Of a stretch of DNA of 64,000 nucleotides, positions 1-8,750 are shown piece by piece. Within the stretch, counting starts at the first letter, position 1. Each line of letters opens with the position of its first letter. This DNA is from Sporosarcina aquimarina (GTDB lineage: Bacteria; Bacillota; Bacilli; Bacillales_A; Planococcaceae). A program made the position numbers and the translations under genes. The stretch lies in NCBI RefSeq assembly GCF_019748715.1, contig NZ_JACLBZ010000002.1, forward strand, positions 1 through 64,000, given 5' to 3'. The notes below the pieces were generated by a model. That model was not told the origin of the DNA. It worked only from the letters and a program-made list of their open reading frames with translations, and did not search any database.

Positions 1-221
1 TGAAACAGCATTTGAACATCAAGAAGTTCTACACACAAAGTCAGCAGGGTGTGCACAACCAAGTGTACCTTGCGATGATCGTCTACTGCCTGAATGTCCT
101 GGCACAGCTGCGGACCAAAAGTAAGCGAACCTACTTGCAGATCAGCCGCTATTTGAAAGCTTCTTTATGGAAGTCCGCGCATATCTGGCTTCGAAAAATT
201 GAAGGAAAAAGCGTGCCGTAA
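1..221 (+). CDS. IS4-type transposase, C-terminal fragment cut by the window edge
   Basis: The reading frame is already open at the first full codon (position 3) and ends at the TAA at 219-221, so only the last 70 or so residues lie in the window. The fragment begins KQHLNIKKFYTQSQQGVHNQ and continues with a hydrophobic segment and a basic tail. In IS4-family DDE transposases the third catalytic region ends with a lysine motif followed by a QHL-type segment and a hydrophobic helix of this kind, which is why I assign it there. The upstream part, with the catalytic Asp and Glu, is outside the window, so I cannot tell whether the element is intact. The TTG at 12 is not taken as a start because the frame continues upstream. 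Family assignment is from motif memory only. Confidence 0.65.
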   Translation, partial: KQHLNIKKFYTQSQQGVHNQVYLAMIVYCLNVLAQLRTKSKRTYLQISRYLKASLWKSAHIWLRKIEGKSVP

Positions 222-387
222 CGCAGGCAATCAGTTTCTGTCACAGTAGCCAAAAGGTATAGTAAAAAAATGGATGCTTACTGTCTCTGTTCAGCTGTCT
301 TCGTTTTTTCACTTGAAAGCCGAAAAGTATAGACGGAATATTTCGAACTTATTTATGCGACACTAGTGGAATTGTACATATAAAAAT
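222..387. other. IS right-flank and non-coding gap
   Basis: No gene is supported between the transposase stop and the terminator hairpin at 388. If the transposase belongs to a complete insertion sequence, its right terminal inverted repeat should lie here; the stretch around 345-367 (ATTTATGCGACACTAGTG) looks like a candidate end, but the left end is outside the window, so this cannot be confirmed. Confidence 0.3.
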
Positions 388-415
388 GCAAAGCTCGACA
401 AAAAATGAGCTTTGC
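388..415 (-). terminator. Intrinsic terminator of the HTH-protein gene
   Basis: Perfect 9-bp arms GCAAAGCTC (388-396) and GAGCTTTGC (407-415) with a 10-base loop. Read on the minus strand the hairpin is followed by ATTTTTATA, fitting termination of leftward transcription from the gene ending at 508. Confidence 0.6.
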
Positions 416-507
416 TTAGTATCACACTATTTTAGTGCCTGTACGTTCGGTTTTTAAACATTAACTACGTATTTGAGTGAAGCTGACACATATTAAGTCA
501 TTCCGAC

Positions 508-2499
508 TTACGTTATCCAGTCCTTCATCTTTTTATAGACAGTTTGTGACGGTAATGATCCACCTCGTTCAATATTGCTTATATAGGATGTCGAAATATT
601 CAATTCGTCGGATACTTGTTTTAGTGTTAAACCACGTTTGATGCGGCATTCCTTAAAAACACTACCAATGTTCTTGCAAACTTCTTCTTTAGTTTGCGCT
701 AAGGAAAAATTGTTTGGTGTCTTGATTGATTTCTTTCTCTCAATCGGCTCATAATAGCTAACAATCTCGTCAGGTGGCGCGATGATGATCGTAGCATCTA
801 ACCAGATACGTAGCCATCCTTTTTTCGACATACCGTCCTCGTTCCAATGATTGTACTGCCAAAATGTGATTACGCCTTCTTCTTCCAATAGGTCAAGGGC
901 TTTCTCCAGTCGGTCCCGAATACGTGAAGGTGCTTGTGAATCTATTTGTATACCGATTTTTTCGAGTAATGTACTGATTTTATGCGGCTGCAAATAGCTT
1001 GCTTTTCGTGCCTGAGTACGCCAACGCCAGCTTACATAACGGATGAGTTTTTTCTCCCATTTCCTTTGATACGGATTGAATTCAATCGCTTGATTCGGTA
1101 ATAACTTTACTTGTCTGGCAGCACCTTGCAAGAAAGGCTCAAAAACTTCCCCAATCGTTACATATAGACGGTCTGGTAGTGACTTTTCATTCAATTCGCA
1201 TGGACTGCCGTCTTCATTCGAAAAAATGAACGCACGCCCTTGCATCTTCTTGTTGACAGGTTTACCTTGTTCATATACTAAGACCGTCTCAAGTTCCATC
1301 CATAGTGACTGTATATTTGAAAGCGCTTTCAACACTTGGATACGTTGTTCTTTTTCATAACCACCGCGCCTACCTGTTCCTCCAAGTTTTGTCTTCAGTC
1401 CACGGATTGTCAGTAGATCATCGAAGCGGATTTCTACGCGGTCACCTAATTGCGCCAAATACAAATGGCATAGAGAATCTAATACGTCCACATCGACTTC
1501 TGATAACATCTGAGCATCATTATGCAGTTGATTCATACGACTTGCTGTTCGATCCTCTTCACGCGGAAGTAGCTGTAAAGAACCTGCTAATCTAGCACCT
1601 TGAATAGTTGCTCGTGGCCATTGACCGAGCTCGCAGACAAAGTTTTGGTTAGAAATCGCTTCCGTAATGAATTGATAGATAGCATTGCTCATGACAACAA
1701 GATTATTCGTTTTTGCTGTTGATTCAATAGGCTGATGTACGGAAACCTGCTCGCCGACTCCGAGTAATTCATTGATCTGTTCCATTGAATTTTTTTCTAA
1801 TTCAAACACCGCAAGTATTTCCGAAAGCATTTTTTCGATGTAAACGTTGACGTCAGCGGTAAATTTATTCAGAAAGCTATCGTTGGAAGCGAAATTCATC
1901 CTCATTTCTTCGAGGAATAATACATTCAATATTTCTCTTTCAAGAGCGTTCAGAGTATCGTATCCATGCTTTTTGATCATCTCACTGACGGTATGGTTCA
2001 TTAAATACGTCCTATACCACGTGCTGAATACATTCCAAGAATTCTCATCATTTAGACGTGTATGTGCACGTACCATTTTATCGTATTTAGCATATAATTT
2101 ATTTAGGATTTCCCATTTGAGTGTTGGCTTATTCACAAACAACGGTGCAAGATGACCTTCATAAGTACTAAAAAATTTAGCGACCATGAACTCTGTCGAT
2201 TTCGCGAGCACTTCGCGTCTCGCATCAACACGAATCTTGAAAAATAAATCAATATTGTTTTCGTAGTCTTGCTGACGGACGATGAATGTCTCGTTTTTCC
2301 CCCTCGGGAAAATACGGTTGGCATCCACTTTTTTTCGTACGTTTTCAGATGGAAAATTAATTAAGTAGTTATAGTCAAAGAAGTTATGCCGGTGATCGTG
2401 TATAATGATCACTTGGAAGTGGTCGATTTTATTTGCGATGTTTTGATGATGGGTCAGTTCACAGTTCGTGTCATTTAACAGTAAATCGTAATTGTTCAA
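508..2499 (-). CDS. Large protein with C-terminal XRE-type helix-turn-helix, function unknown
   Basis: A 663-residue soluble protein whose last 50 residues (about 611-660) form a clear XRE/Cro helix-turn-helix, with the recognition region NISTSYISNIERGG. The middle (about 330-600) is rich in charged helices and contains LSEVDVDVLDSLCHLYLAQ and GGTGRRGGYEKEQR, followed by winged-helix-like stretches. I do not recognise the family with certainty; the overall size and the internal winged-helix look recall replication-initiator-type proteins of plasmids or integrative elements, but that is only a guess. The start is TTG at 2497-2499 behind a GGGGGG-rich ribosome site. It stands alone between two terminators and next to a transposase end, which suggests acquired DNA. 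No catalytic motif was recognised. Confidence 0.7.
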   Translation of the reverse strand: MNNYDLLLNDTNCELTHHQNIANKIDHFQVIIIHDHRHNFFDYNYLINFPSENVRKKVDANRIFPRGKNETFIVRQQDYENNIDLFFKIRVDARREVLAKSTEFMVAKFFSTYEGHLAPLFVNKPTLKWEILNKLYAKYDKMVRAHTRLNDENSWNVFSTWYRTYLMNHTVSEMIKKHGYDTLNALEREILNVLFLEEMRMNFASNDSFLNKFTADVNVYIEKMLSEILAVFELEKNSMEQINELLGVGEQVSVHQPIESTAKTNNLVVMSNAIYQFITEAISNQNFVCELGQWPRATIQGARLAGSLQLLPREEDRTASRMNQLHNDAQMLSEVDVDVLDSLCHLYLAQLGDRVEIRFDDLLTIRGLKTKLGGTGRRGGYEKEQRIQVLKALSNIQSLWMELETVLVYEQGKPVNKKMQGRAFIFSNEDGSPCELNEKSLPDRLYVTIGEVFEPFLQGAARQVKLLPNQAIEFNPYQRKWEKKLIRYVSWRWRTQARKASYLQPHKISTLLEKIGIQIDSQAPSRIRDRLEKALDLLEEEGVITFWQYNHWNEDGMSKKGWLRIWLDATIIIAPPDEIVSYYEPIERKKSIKTPNNFSLAQTKEEVCKNIGSVFKECRIKRGLTLKQVSDELNISTSYISNIERGGSLPSQTVYKKMKDWIT

Positions 2500-2605
2500 A
2501 ATAGTCCCCCCGATAAACCGTAAGTTTCAAGTAGTATATCATGAATTTACAGAATTATCTATTCGCTTTCGCGGTAAAAAAGTTAGTCGCGTTATAGACT
2601 AAGAC

Positions 2606-2650
2606 AAAAAAGCTCGTACAGTTCATAAATTGAACTGTACGAGCTTTTTA
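2606..2650. terminator. Bidirectional intrinsic terminator after the ETF operon
   Basis: Perfect 15-bp arms AGCTCGTACAGTTCA (2611-2625) and TGAACTGTACGAGCT (2631-2645), 5-base loop, A-run before and T-run after. It lies 20 bp downstream of etfA and closes the eleven-gene catabolic operon on the minus strand. Confidence 0.9.
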
Positions 2651-2664
2651 TGGTAAACAGGCAC

Positions 2665-3651
2665 TTATGATACGAGCGCACCTTCTAATTTTATTTCTTT
2701 GATGAGTAACGGAAGAACTTCGAACAGATCTCCAACAATACCGTAATCTGCCATCTTAAAGATATTCGCTTCTTCATCGCTGTTGATTGCGACAATCACT
2801 TTGGAGTTCGACATGCCTGCCATATGCTGAATTGCTCCGGAAATACCTACCGCGATATAGAGATCGGGCGTAACCACTTTTCCTGTTTGACCGATTTGCA
2901 GCGAGTAATCGCAGTAATCTGCATCACAGGCACCTCGAGAAGCCCCTACAGCGCCGCCTAGCAAGTCCGCTAGCTCATACAATGCATTGAATCCTTCGGC
3001 GCTCTTGACGCCGCGTCCGCCAGCAATAACGATTTTCGCTTCCATTAAATCTACGCCTTCCGTTTTCTTGCGGATAACTTCTTTGACGATCGTACGCAAG
3101 TCTTTGACATCCACTTCTTTTGCTATGATGTCACCCGTTCGGCTAGAGTCAGGCTCCAATGCGGAAATATTATTCGGACGGATCGTGGCGAATAGCAGTC
3201 CATCGTCTTTCATCACTTTCTTTTCAAACGCTTTACCTGAGTAGATCGGTCTAGTGAAGACTACTTGATCGTCTTCTTTTTCAATTGCCACCGCATCCGA
3301 GATCAATCCAAGTTCCAGGCGACTTGCGATTTTAGGTGTCACATCTTTACCGACTGACGTATGGCCCATGATGATGCTGGATGGCTTCTCGTCCTCCATC
3401 ACTTCCATGATGACCTGTCCGTAGCCTTCCGATGTATAATTGCTCAAGTTAGCATGTGAGACGGTAATGACACGATCTGCACCATAGTGAATCATTTCTT
3501 CAGCCGGTTGCTGCAAGTCTCCGTCACCTAGTACCAATGCCAGAATTTCTACGTTTTCGTTTATTTGTTTTGCCGCTGCGATCGTCTCATAACTTACTTT
3601 ACGAAGAACCCCTTGCTGCAATTCCCCGATTACTAGTATCTTTTCACTCAT
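2665..3651 (-). CDS. etfA: Electron transfer flavoprotein alpha subunit
   Basis: A 328-residue ETF alpha subunit, the usual length. The N-terminal half is the ETF alpha/beta nucleotide-fold domain, and the C-terminal half is the FAD-binding domain, with GGRGVKSAEGF (about 211-221), SRGACDAD and the QIGQTGKVVTPDLYIAVGIS stretch (about 253-272) that contacts FAD in this family. With EtfB it forms a soluble heterodimer that takes electrons from acyl-CoA dehydrogenases and passes them to the quinone pool by ETF-quinone oxidoreductase. It follows etfB by 29 bp, has the ribosome site GAAAGGAG, and is the last gene of the catabolic operon, so it most likely serves the two dehydrogenases at 7597-9947. 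The gene is not next to a fadR/fadB fatty-acid cluster, as is common for the housekeeping copy in Bacillus. Confidence 0.95.
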   Translation of the reverse strand: MSEKILVIGELQQGVLRKVSYETIAAAKQINENVEILALVLGDGDLQQPAEEMIHYGADRVITVSHANLSNYTSEGYGQVIMEVMEDEKPSSIIMGHTSVGKDVTPKIASRLELGLISDAVAIEKEDDQVVFTRPIYSGKAFEKKVMKDDGLLFATIRPNNISALEPDSSRTGDIIAKEVDVKDLRTIVKEVIRKKTEGVDLMEAKIVIAGGRGVKSAEGFNALYELADLLGGAVGASRGACDADYCDYSLQIGQTGKVVTPDLYIAVGISGAIQHMAGMSNSKVIVAINSDEEANIFKMADYGIVGDLFEVLPLLIKEIKLEGALVS

Positions 3652-3680
3652 AGTAAAACTCCTTTCGTTTCGTAGATTGC

Positions 3681-4454
3681 TTAGATTACTTTCGCTTCAT
3701 TGGATAATAAGCTGACCAGTTCTTTGACTTGCTCTCCTGTCTCACCTACCAAAATGCGCCCTGCCTGCTTTTTAGGAGGCAAGAAAATAGAAATCGTTGC
3801 CGTCTTCGCTTCCACGTCGTCTTCATCGAGATCCAAATCATCGAGCTCAAGTTGCTCAAGTGGCTTTTTCTTCGCCTTCATGATACCAGGAAGGGACGTA
3901 TATCTTGGCTCATTCAGTCCTTGCTGGCACGTTACGAGCACCGGCAAGGATACTTCAATTTTCTCGAGATCCCCTTCGACGTCCTTCTCAATTTCCGCCG
4001 TGCCGTCTTCAATATCCAGCTTGACGATCGTCGTAATAAAAGGCATATTTAGGCGCTCCGCTAGACGGGGTCCTACTTGTCCGCTTGCCTCGTCAATTGC
4101 CACATTGCCTGCTAGGATCAAATCCGCTTCTTTTCCTTCAAAAAATGTCTCAAGAATCTTCGCTGTCGTGAATTGATCACCTTCATCAAGGTCGTCACTC
4201 GTATCGATGAGTACCGCGTCATCTGCGCCCATCGCAAGTGCCGTACGCAATTGCTTCTCCGAGTCCTCATCACCAATTGTCACAACAGTCACCGTTCCGC
4301 CGTTCTTGTCGCGTTGCTGGATCGCTTCTTCGACTGCGTATTCGTCGTACGGATTAATAATGAACTCCGCACCACTTTCATCTATTTGATTGCCTGACAC
4401 GGAAATTGCTTCTTCCGTGTCGAATGTTTTTTTCAGTAAGACATAAATATTCAT
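3681..4454 (-). CDS. etfB: Electron transfer flavoprotein beta subunit
   Basis: A 257-residue ETF beta subunit. It has the typical N-terminal start (MNIYVLLKKTFDTEE), the INPYDEYAVEEA segment, the AMGADDAVLID stretch and the AGNVAIDEASGQVGPRLAE segment that binds AMP in ETFs. The C-terminal part (LPGIMKAKKKP) is the recognition-loop region that meets the partner dehydrogenase. An acidic insert near residues 203-214 (LDDLDLDEDD) is a visible peculiarity. The start has a strong AAGGAGGAG site. It lies between the MFS transporter gene and etfA on the same strand and is therefore part of the catabolic operon. Confidence 0.95.
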   Translation of the reverse strand: MNIYVLLKKTFDTEEAISVSGNQIDESGAEFIINPYDEYAVEEAIQQRDKNGGTVTVVTIGDEDSEKQLRTALAMGADDAVLIDTSDDLDEGDQFTTAKILETFFEGKEADLILAGNVAIDEASGQVGPRLAERLNMPFITTIVKLDIEDGTAEIEKDVEGDLEKIEVSLPVLVTCQQGLNEPRYTSLPGIMKAKKKPLEQLELDDLDLDEDDVEAKTATISIFLPPKKQAGRILVGETGEQVKELVSLLSNEAKVI

Positions 4455-4488
4455 GTATAAGTCTCCTCCTTGTACTCTACAGTTACCA

Positions 4489-5931
4489 TTATTTGATTTC
4501 TTCAGTGTTTAAAGGTTTCGGCAATATTTTCGTACCAACTAAATCCTCTTCACTTGTATGGATCCCGTGAATTGTTTTAGGAATTAACGGCAAGAATAAT
4601 AGTGCAATGACGATGAAACCCATGATGACGAAAGATGTATTCACTACCGCGCCGACGTTATTACCGCTTGCAGAGAAGATTGAGAACGCGACCAACGCAA
4701 ACGAAGCGCCCATTCTCTGTGCAAGGTTTTCTATTACCGTGTTCGTAAACGTCACGACATTCATCCGTTGCACGGAAGCTTTGGAAACGACCAATGCTTT
4801 GACGACCGGCGTTTTGAGACCAGCTCCAACCCCCACCAGACTCATCGCCGTGAACAAATAAGCAAACGATGTCGTAAGATTAACGAAACTCAACATGATG
4901 ATCCCGGAAGAAAAGATGAGAATTCCCGATCCCATAATGGTCCGGGCCGAAAATTTCTTTAAAACTCTTCCACTGCAATATGCTGCGACCGACGTCCCGA
5001 GGAACACTGCCATCTGCAGGAAACCTACAGTCGTAGCGTCTTTTCCTTGTACGTTTTGTACAAAGAATGTCAGCAAGTACATCACACCTGCGTATCCAAT
5101 AAGGATGAATACCGCAATCGTCGTAGGTACCCAGAAGTTCCGATTCGCAACATACTCTAAATCGAGCAACGGTGCTTTTTGTTTTTTCTCTACAACGATC
5201 AAGATGATCAACGCAGTGACGAATACTAGCAATGATGGAACCCACATTCCAGATTCGATTCCGAAGCTGTTAATGAATGTTGGAATCGTCAGCAAACCGA
5301 GCAATAGAGCGATAACGAAAATCAAACCAAGAACATCCAACTTCTTACGTGCTTGTGCTTTGACGTGTGGAACAAAAGCAAAGAGTGCAATGCCTAAACC
5401 ACCAAGAACAGCAGTGAATATAAAGCTTGCCTGCCAGTTCATCGTATCGACGATCATACCGCTGATGACCGGACCAAATACCGCACCGATTGTAATAAAC
5501 GCCGCAAACGTTCCAATCGCCTTCCCCCGCTGTGTCCCGACCATGAATTTACCGGCATAGGCAATCCCCGATGGCGCAATCGCCGCGCCCGAAATACCTT
5601 TAAAGAATAAACCGAGAACGAGCACCCAGAAAGAAAACGAGAATGCTACGAGCAATGATCCGATTACCATGAAAATACCGCCAATTAGGATGACGATCTT
5701 CAATCCGAACGAATCTCCAATCCATCCAAGTAGTGGCTGGAATCCTGTTAAACCAACAGCCAGACCCAGTTGCATCCAGACTGCGTATCCCGGCGTCAGA
5801 TTAAATTCGGCAATCATATGCGGGTATGCGGGAAGATGGGTTGCTAAACTTAACATAATAAAGAATGCTCCGAAACTTATGAATAAAAAACCTCTATTAA
5901 TCGATTTATCTTTCAATGCCATTTCACTCAT
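4489..5931 (-). CDS. MFS transporter, 14-helix drug/organic-acid type
   Basis: A 480-residue membrane protein with about 13-14 hydrophobic segments. It has the MFS loop motif in the form GWIGDSFGLK (near residue 70) and further repeats of the major facilitator fold. The length and a possible 14-helix layout fit the DHA2-type proton antiporters, but members of this group are also used for uptake of aromatic or organic acids. I chose ATG at 5929-5931 over an in-frame start 39 bases upstream because it has a GGGAGG ribosome site 7-8 bases away. It sits inside the catabolic operon between the aldehyde dehydrogenase and etfB, which suggests import of the substrate or export of a by-product. The direction and the cargo are not visible from sequence. 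Confidence 0.85.
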   Translation of the reverse strand: MSEMALKDKSINRGFLFISFGAFFIMLSLATHLPAYPHMIAEFNLTPGYAVWMQLGLAVGLTGFQPLLGWIGDSFGLKIVILIGGIFMVIGSLLVAFSFSFWVLVLGLFFKGISGAAIAPSGIAYAGKFMVGTQRGKAIGTFAAFITIGAVFGPVISGMIVDTMNWQASFIFTAVLGGLGIALFAFVPHVKAQARKKLDVLGLIFVIALLLGLLTIPTFINSFGIESGMWVPSLLVFVTALIILIVVEKKQKAPLLDLEYVANRNFWVPTTIAVFILIGYAGVMYLLTFFVQNVQGKDATTVGFLQMAVFLGTSVAAYCSGRVLKKFSARTIMGSGILIFSSGIIMLSFVNLTTSFAYLFTAMSLVGVGAGLKTPVVKALVVSKASVQRMNVVTFTNTVIENLAQRMGASFALVAFSIFSASGNNVGAVVNTSFVIMGFIVIALLFLPLIPKTIHGIHTSEEDLVGTKILPKPLNTEEIK

Positions 5932-6090
5932 ATAGTGGCCTCCCTTTATCGATGATGGAATGGTTTTCAAGCTTTGGTTATTATGTCACATCTAGCTGTG
6001 GTCTAAAAAAGTAAATCCGCAGAAGGAGTTTCAGTCTGCTCAGAGCAAAACCGAAGCTCTCCCGCCACAGATCAGAGTGTTACTGGCTAT
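5932..6090. other. Long intergenic gap inside the catabolic operon
   Basis: At 159 bp this is by far the widest gap in the operon. It holds a short imperfect hairpin (AGAGC at 6043-6047 with GCTCT at 6056-6060) and, on the minus strand, a CATAAT hexamer that could be a -10 element of an internal promoter for the transporter and ETF genes. Neither is strong. Confidence 0.3.
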
Positions 6091-7578
6091 TTAGCCGATA
6101 TTAATGACACAAGCTTTTTCCTGTGAATAATCCAAAATCGAGTCCGTACCGTAACCACTTTCCTTTACACCGCTAAACGGCAGGTCCGCTCCTACTCTAG
6201 CGTACGTATTGACCCATACATTACCCGCTTGAAGCTTATCAATCATACGATGTGCAAGACCGAGATTTTGCGTCCATACGCCCGCTGCCAGACCGAAGTT
6301 CGTGTCATTGGCAATTTGAATGGCTTCTTCTTCCGTATCGAACGGAATAGCAACCGCCACAGGACCGAAAATTTCTTCACGAGCTAGTTTCGTGCTGTTG
6401 TCCGCTACTTTCACGAGTGTAGGCTGTACCCAGTACCCGTCCGCGAATTCAGGTTGACCCGGCAGAACCTCCTGTCCGCCGTATTTTCCGCCGAACACTA
6501 CCTCATACTCGTCTTTTGACGCTTCGTCGATATACCTGCAAACCGACTTGAATTGCGCTTCATTTGCGATAGGTCCCATTGTATTAGTAGTATCTTGTGT
6601 GTTACCGTGCTTGACAAATTCCTTGTCCGTCATCAACTCTTTCAAGCGACCTATCACCTCATCGTAAATAGAGCGCTGGATCAACATGCGTGAACCACCC
6701 ACACAAATCTGGCCGGAGTTCGGAGTAAAGATTCCGTTGATCAATCCATGTACCGCCTGCTCGATATTTGCATCTTCAAAAACGATATTCGGTGACTTGC
6801 CGCCCAGTTCAAAAATCAATGACTTCGGTGAATGGGCAGTTGCTTTTGTGATGCGTTCCGCTGTTGCCTTTGAACCTGTCAAACTCACTTTATTCACTTC
6901 TTCGTGACTGACAAGATAATCTCCAATTTCGCGACCGGAACCGGAAATGACATTGAGTACGCCAGGAGGCAGAATTTGTGAAATCAATTCACCGTAGCGC
7001 AAAGATCCAACCGCTCCGCTTTCAGCCGGCTTAATCACTACTGTATTGCCTGCTGCGAGCGCATAAGCAGCTTTGATCGTAAATGTAAACAATGGTGCGT
7101 TCCAAGGTAATATTCCGACTACTACTCCGTACGGCTTGCGTACAGTGAAACCGAAATCTCCTGTACCCATCTGTACAGTGCGCCCTTGTCCGCCTACTAA
7201 TGTTGCCGCACTCGCTGCATCGTACCAGACTTGCTTCAATACTTCCGCGAGATAGCCATATTCATCCAGTACCCAGCCGTTGTTACGCGTCTCAAGTTCA
7301 AGCAGCTCTGCAGCGTACTCGGGTATCATATCCCCGATCTTGCGCATATAATCGCCGCGTGTACGTGCCGGTAGGTCAGCCCAGCCTTCAAATGCTCCGC
7401 GTGCCGCCTGGATCACGAGTTCTGCATCTTCTTTCTTACTTGACGGGATCTTTGCCCACACTTCGCCTGTTGACGGGTCGATACTGTCGGCTACGGCCCC
7501 GTCCTTCGCTTGTACGATCTTGCCGTTGATGATATTGCCGTAAGTCGTCAATTTGGATTTCTCGGATACGTTCGTCAT
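6091..7578 (-). CDS. NAD(P)-dependent aldehyde dehydrogenase
   Basis: A 495-residue member of the ALDH superfamily with all catalytic landmarks: PWN (Asn160), the nucleotide-binding VIKPAE segment (182-187), FELGGKSP with general base Glu257, and NSGQICVGG with nucleophile Cys292. It oxidises an aldehyde to the acid with NAD(P). Its place directly after two acyl-CoA dehydrogenases and downstream of an Ltp2-like aldolase gives a likely job: removal of the aldehyde released by retro-aldol cleavage, as the Sad enzyme does in bile-acid side-chain degradation. ATG is preceded by AAGGAGG. The family does not define the substrate, so the role is inferred from neighbours. Confidence 0.93.
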   Translation of the reverse strand: MTNVSEKSKLTTYGNIINGKIVQAKDGAVADSIDPSTGEVWAKIPSSKKEDAELVIQAARGAFEGWADLPARTRGDYMRKIGDMIPEYAAELLELETRNNGWVLDEYGYLAEVLKQVWYDAASAATLVGGQGRTVQMGTGDFGFTVRKPYGVVVGILPWNAPLFTFTIKAAYALAAGNTVVIKPAESGAVGSLRYGELISQILPPGVLNVISGSGREIGDYLVSHEEVNKVSLTGSKATAERITKATAHSPKSLIFELGGKSPNIVFEDANIEQAVHGLINGIFTPNSGQICVGGSRMLIQRSIYDEVIGRLKELMTDKEFVKHGNTQDTTNTMGPIANEAQFKSVCRYIDEASKDEYEVVFGGKYGGQEVLPGQPEFADGYWVQPTLVKVADNSTKLAREEIFGPVAVAIPFDTEEEAIQIANDTNFGLAAGVWTQNLGLAHRMIDKLQAGNVWVNTYARVGADLPFSGVKESGYGTDSILDYSQEKACVINIG

Positions 7579-7596
7579 ATATTTTCCTCCTTCAAA

Positions 7597-8730
7597 TTAC
7601 CAGCCTAGTGAAGAGACTACTTTTTCTTGATAGAAAGGGGTGGAACCTAAATACTGATCATAATAGCGAGCGCGCTTTACAAATAGATGACAATCGATTT
7701 CTTCCGTGATTCCGATTCCGCCGTGAATCTGGATATTATGTGCCGAAACTTCGATGAATTTCTCCGTCGCATATGTACGGGCGCTGTATACTGCTGCTTC
7801 TCGATCGAATTCGTCCGTATCTACTACCCAGTTGGCATAATGACTCAGTGAACGGGCAATTTCCAAATTCACTTTCATGTTGACGATACTGTGTTTGATC
7901 GCCTGGAAACGTCCGATCGCTTGGCCGAACTGCTCCCGAATCTTCGCATATTCCGTCGCCATATTGACAACACTTTCCATTGCGCCGACGATGTATGAAC
8001 TAAGCGCAGCGTTGAAGTACAACAGACCTTCTTGAAGCTGCATCCATCCCTTGTCTACTTCACCTATAATTTGATCTTCTTTGATGACTAGATTATTGAA
8101 TTCGATTTTCGCTACATGTTTTGATTCGTCAAAGGAAGATAGTTTCTCGATGTTCATCCCTTCTGTCTTGTCGATCAACACAAGAGATAATCCGTCCTCT
8201 TGATCCTCCTGGTTTGTGCGTACCAATATGAGGAATGCATCCGCAAGTTCCGCTTCCGGTACAAGCGTCTTCGTGCCGTTAAGCACATACTGTCCATCCT
8301 GCTGTACTAATGTACATTGGATACCTGCTGGGGAGAAGTCGTTGAAAGGCTCCAGTGCTGCGAATGAAACCAGTTTCTCTCCTGAGGCAACCGCTGGCAG
8401 ATACTGTTGCTTCTGCTCCTCTGTGGCGTATTTCTTCAGCGTCGGTACTACCAACGCTGAAGTTTCCATGAATAAGCCGGGTACTAGTGAACGTCCCATC
8501 TCTTCGAACGTCGGAACGAGATCGAGTGCATCCAGATCCATACCATCGTATTCTTCAGGAATGTTGATGCCACTGCATCCAAGTTCAGCTAATGTCGTGT
8601 ACACCTTCTTCAGATTTTCCGGATTATTGTCAATCATTTCTCGAGCCAACTGTGTACCGCCGAATTTATCCAACATTTTGCGGATATGTCCACGGAACAT
8701 TTCTTGCTCTTCTGTCAGTGAAAAGTCCAT
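7597..8730 (-). CDS. Acyl-CoA dehydrogenase, smaller partner subunit of a probable heteromer
   Basis: A 377-residue ACAD-fold protein. It carries the FAD-contact motif REQFG (265-269) and QIHGGIGITEE (334-344), which in homomeric ACADs bind FAD of the neighbouring subunit. In contrast, the flavin/substrate loop normally read as SEPGAGSD is degenerate (ALEPFNDFSPAG, about 125-136), and the C-terminal YEGTSEIQR motif is replaced by YLGSTPFYQ, so the usual catalytic glutamate there is absent. The larger protein encoded just upstream shows the opposite pattern. This matches the alpha2-beta2 dehydrogenases of cholesterol side-chain breakdown, where each subunit supplies half of the site. Ribosome site TTGGAGGG. 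Confidence 0.88.
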   Translation of the reverse strand: MDFSLTEEQEMFRGHIRKMLDKFGGTQLAREMIDNNPENLKKVYTTLAELGCSGINIPEEYDGMDLDALDLVPTFEEMGRSLVPGLFMETSALVVPTLKKYATEEQKQQYLPAVASGEKLVSFAALEPFNDFSPAGIQCTLVQQDGQYVLNGTKTLVPEAELADAFLILVRTNQEDQEDGLSLVLIDKTEGMNIEKLSSFDESKHVAKIEFNNLVIKEDQIIGEVDKGWMQLQEGLLYFNAALSSYIVGAMESVVNMATEYAKIREQFGQAIGRFQAIKHSIVNMKVNLEIARSLSHYANWVVDTDEFDREAAVYSARTYATEKFIEVSAHNIQIHGGIGITEEIDCHLFVKRARYYDQYLGSTPFYQEKVVSSLGW

Positions 8731-8750
8731 ATTTTATCCCTCCAAGTCAA

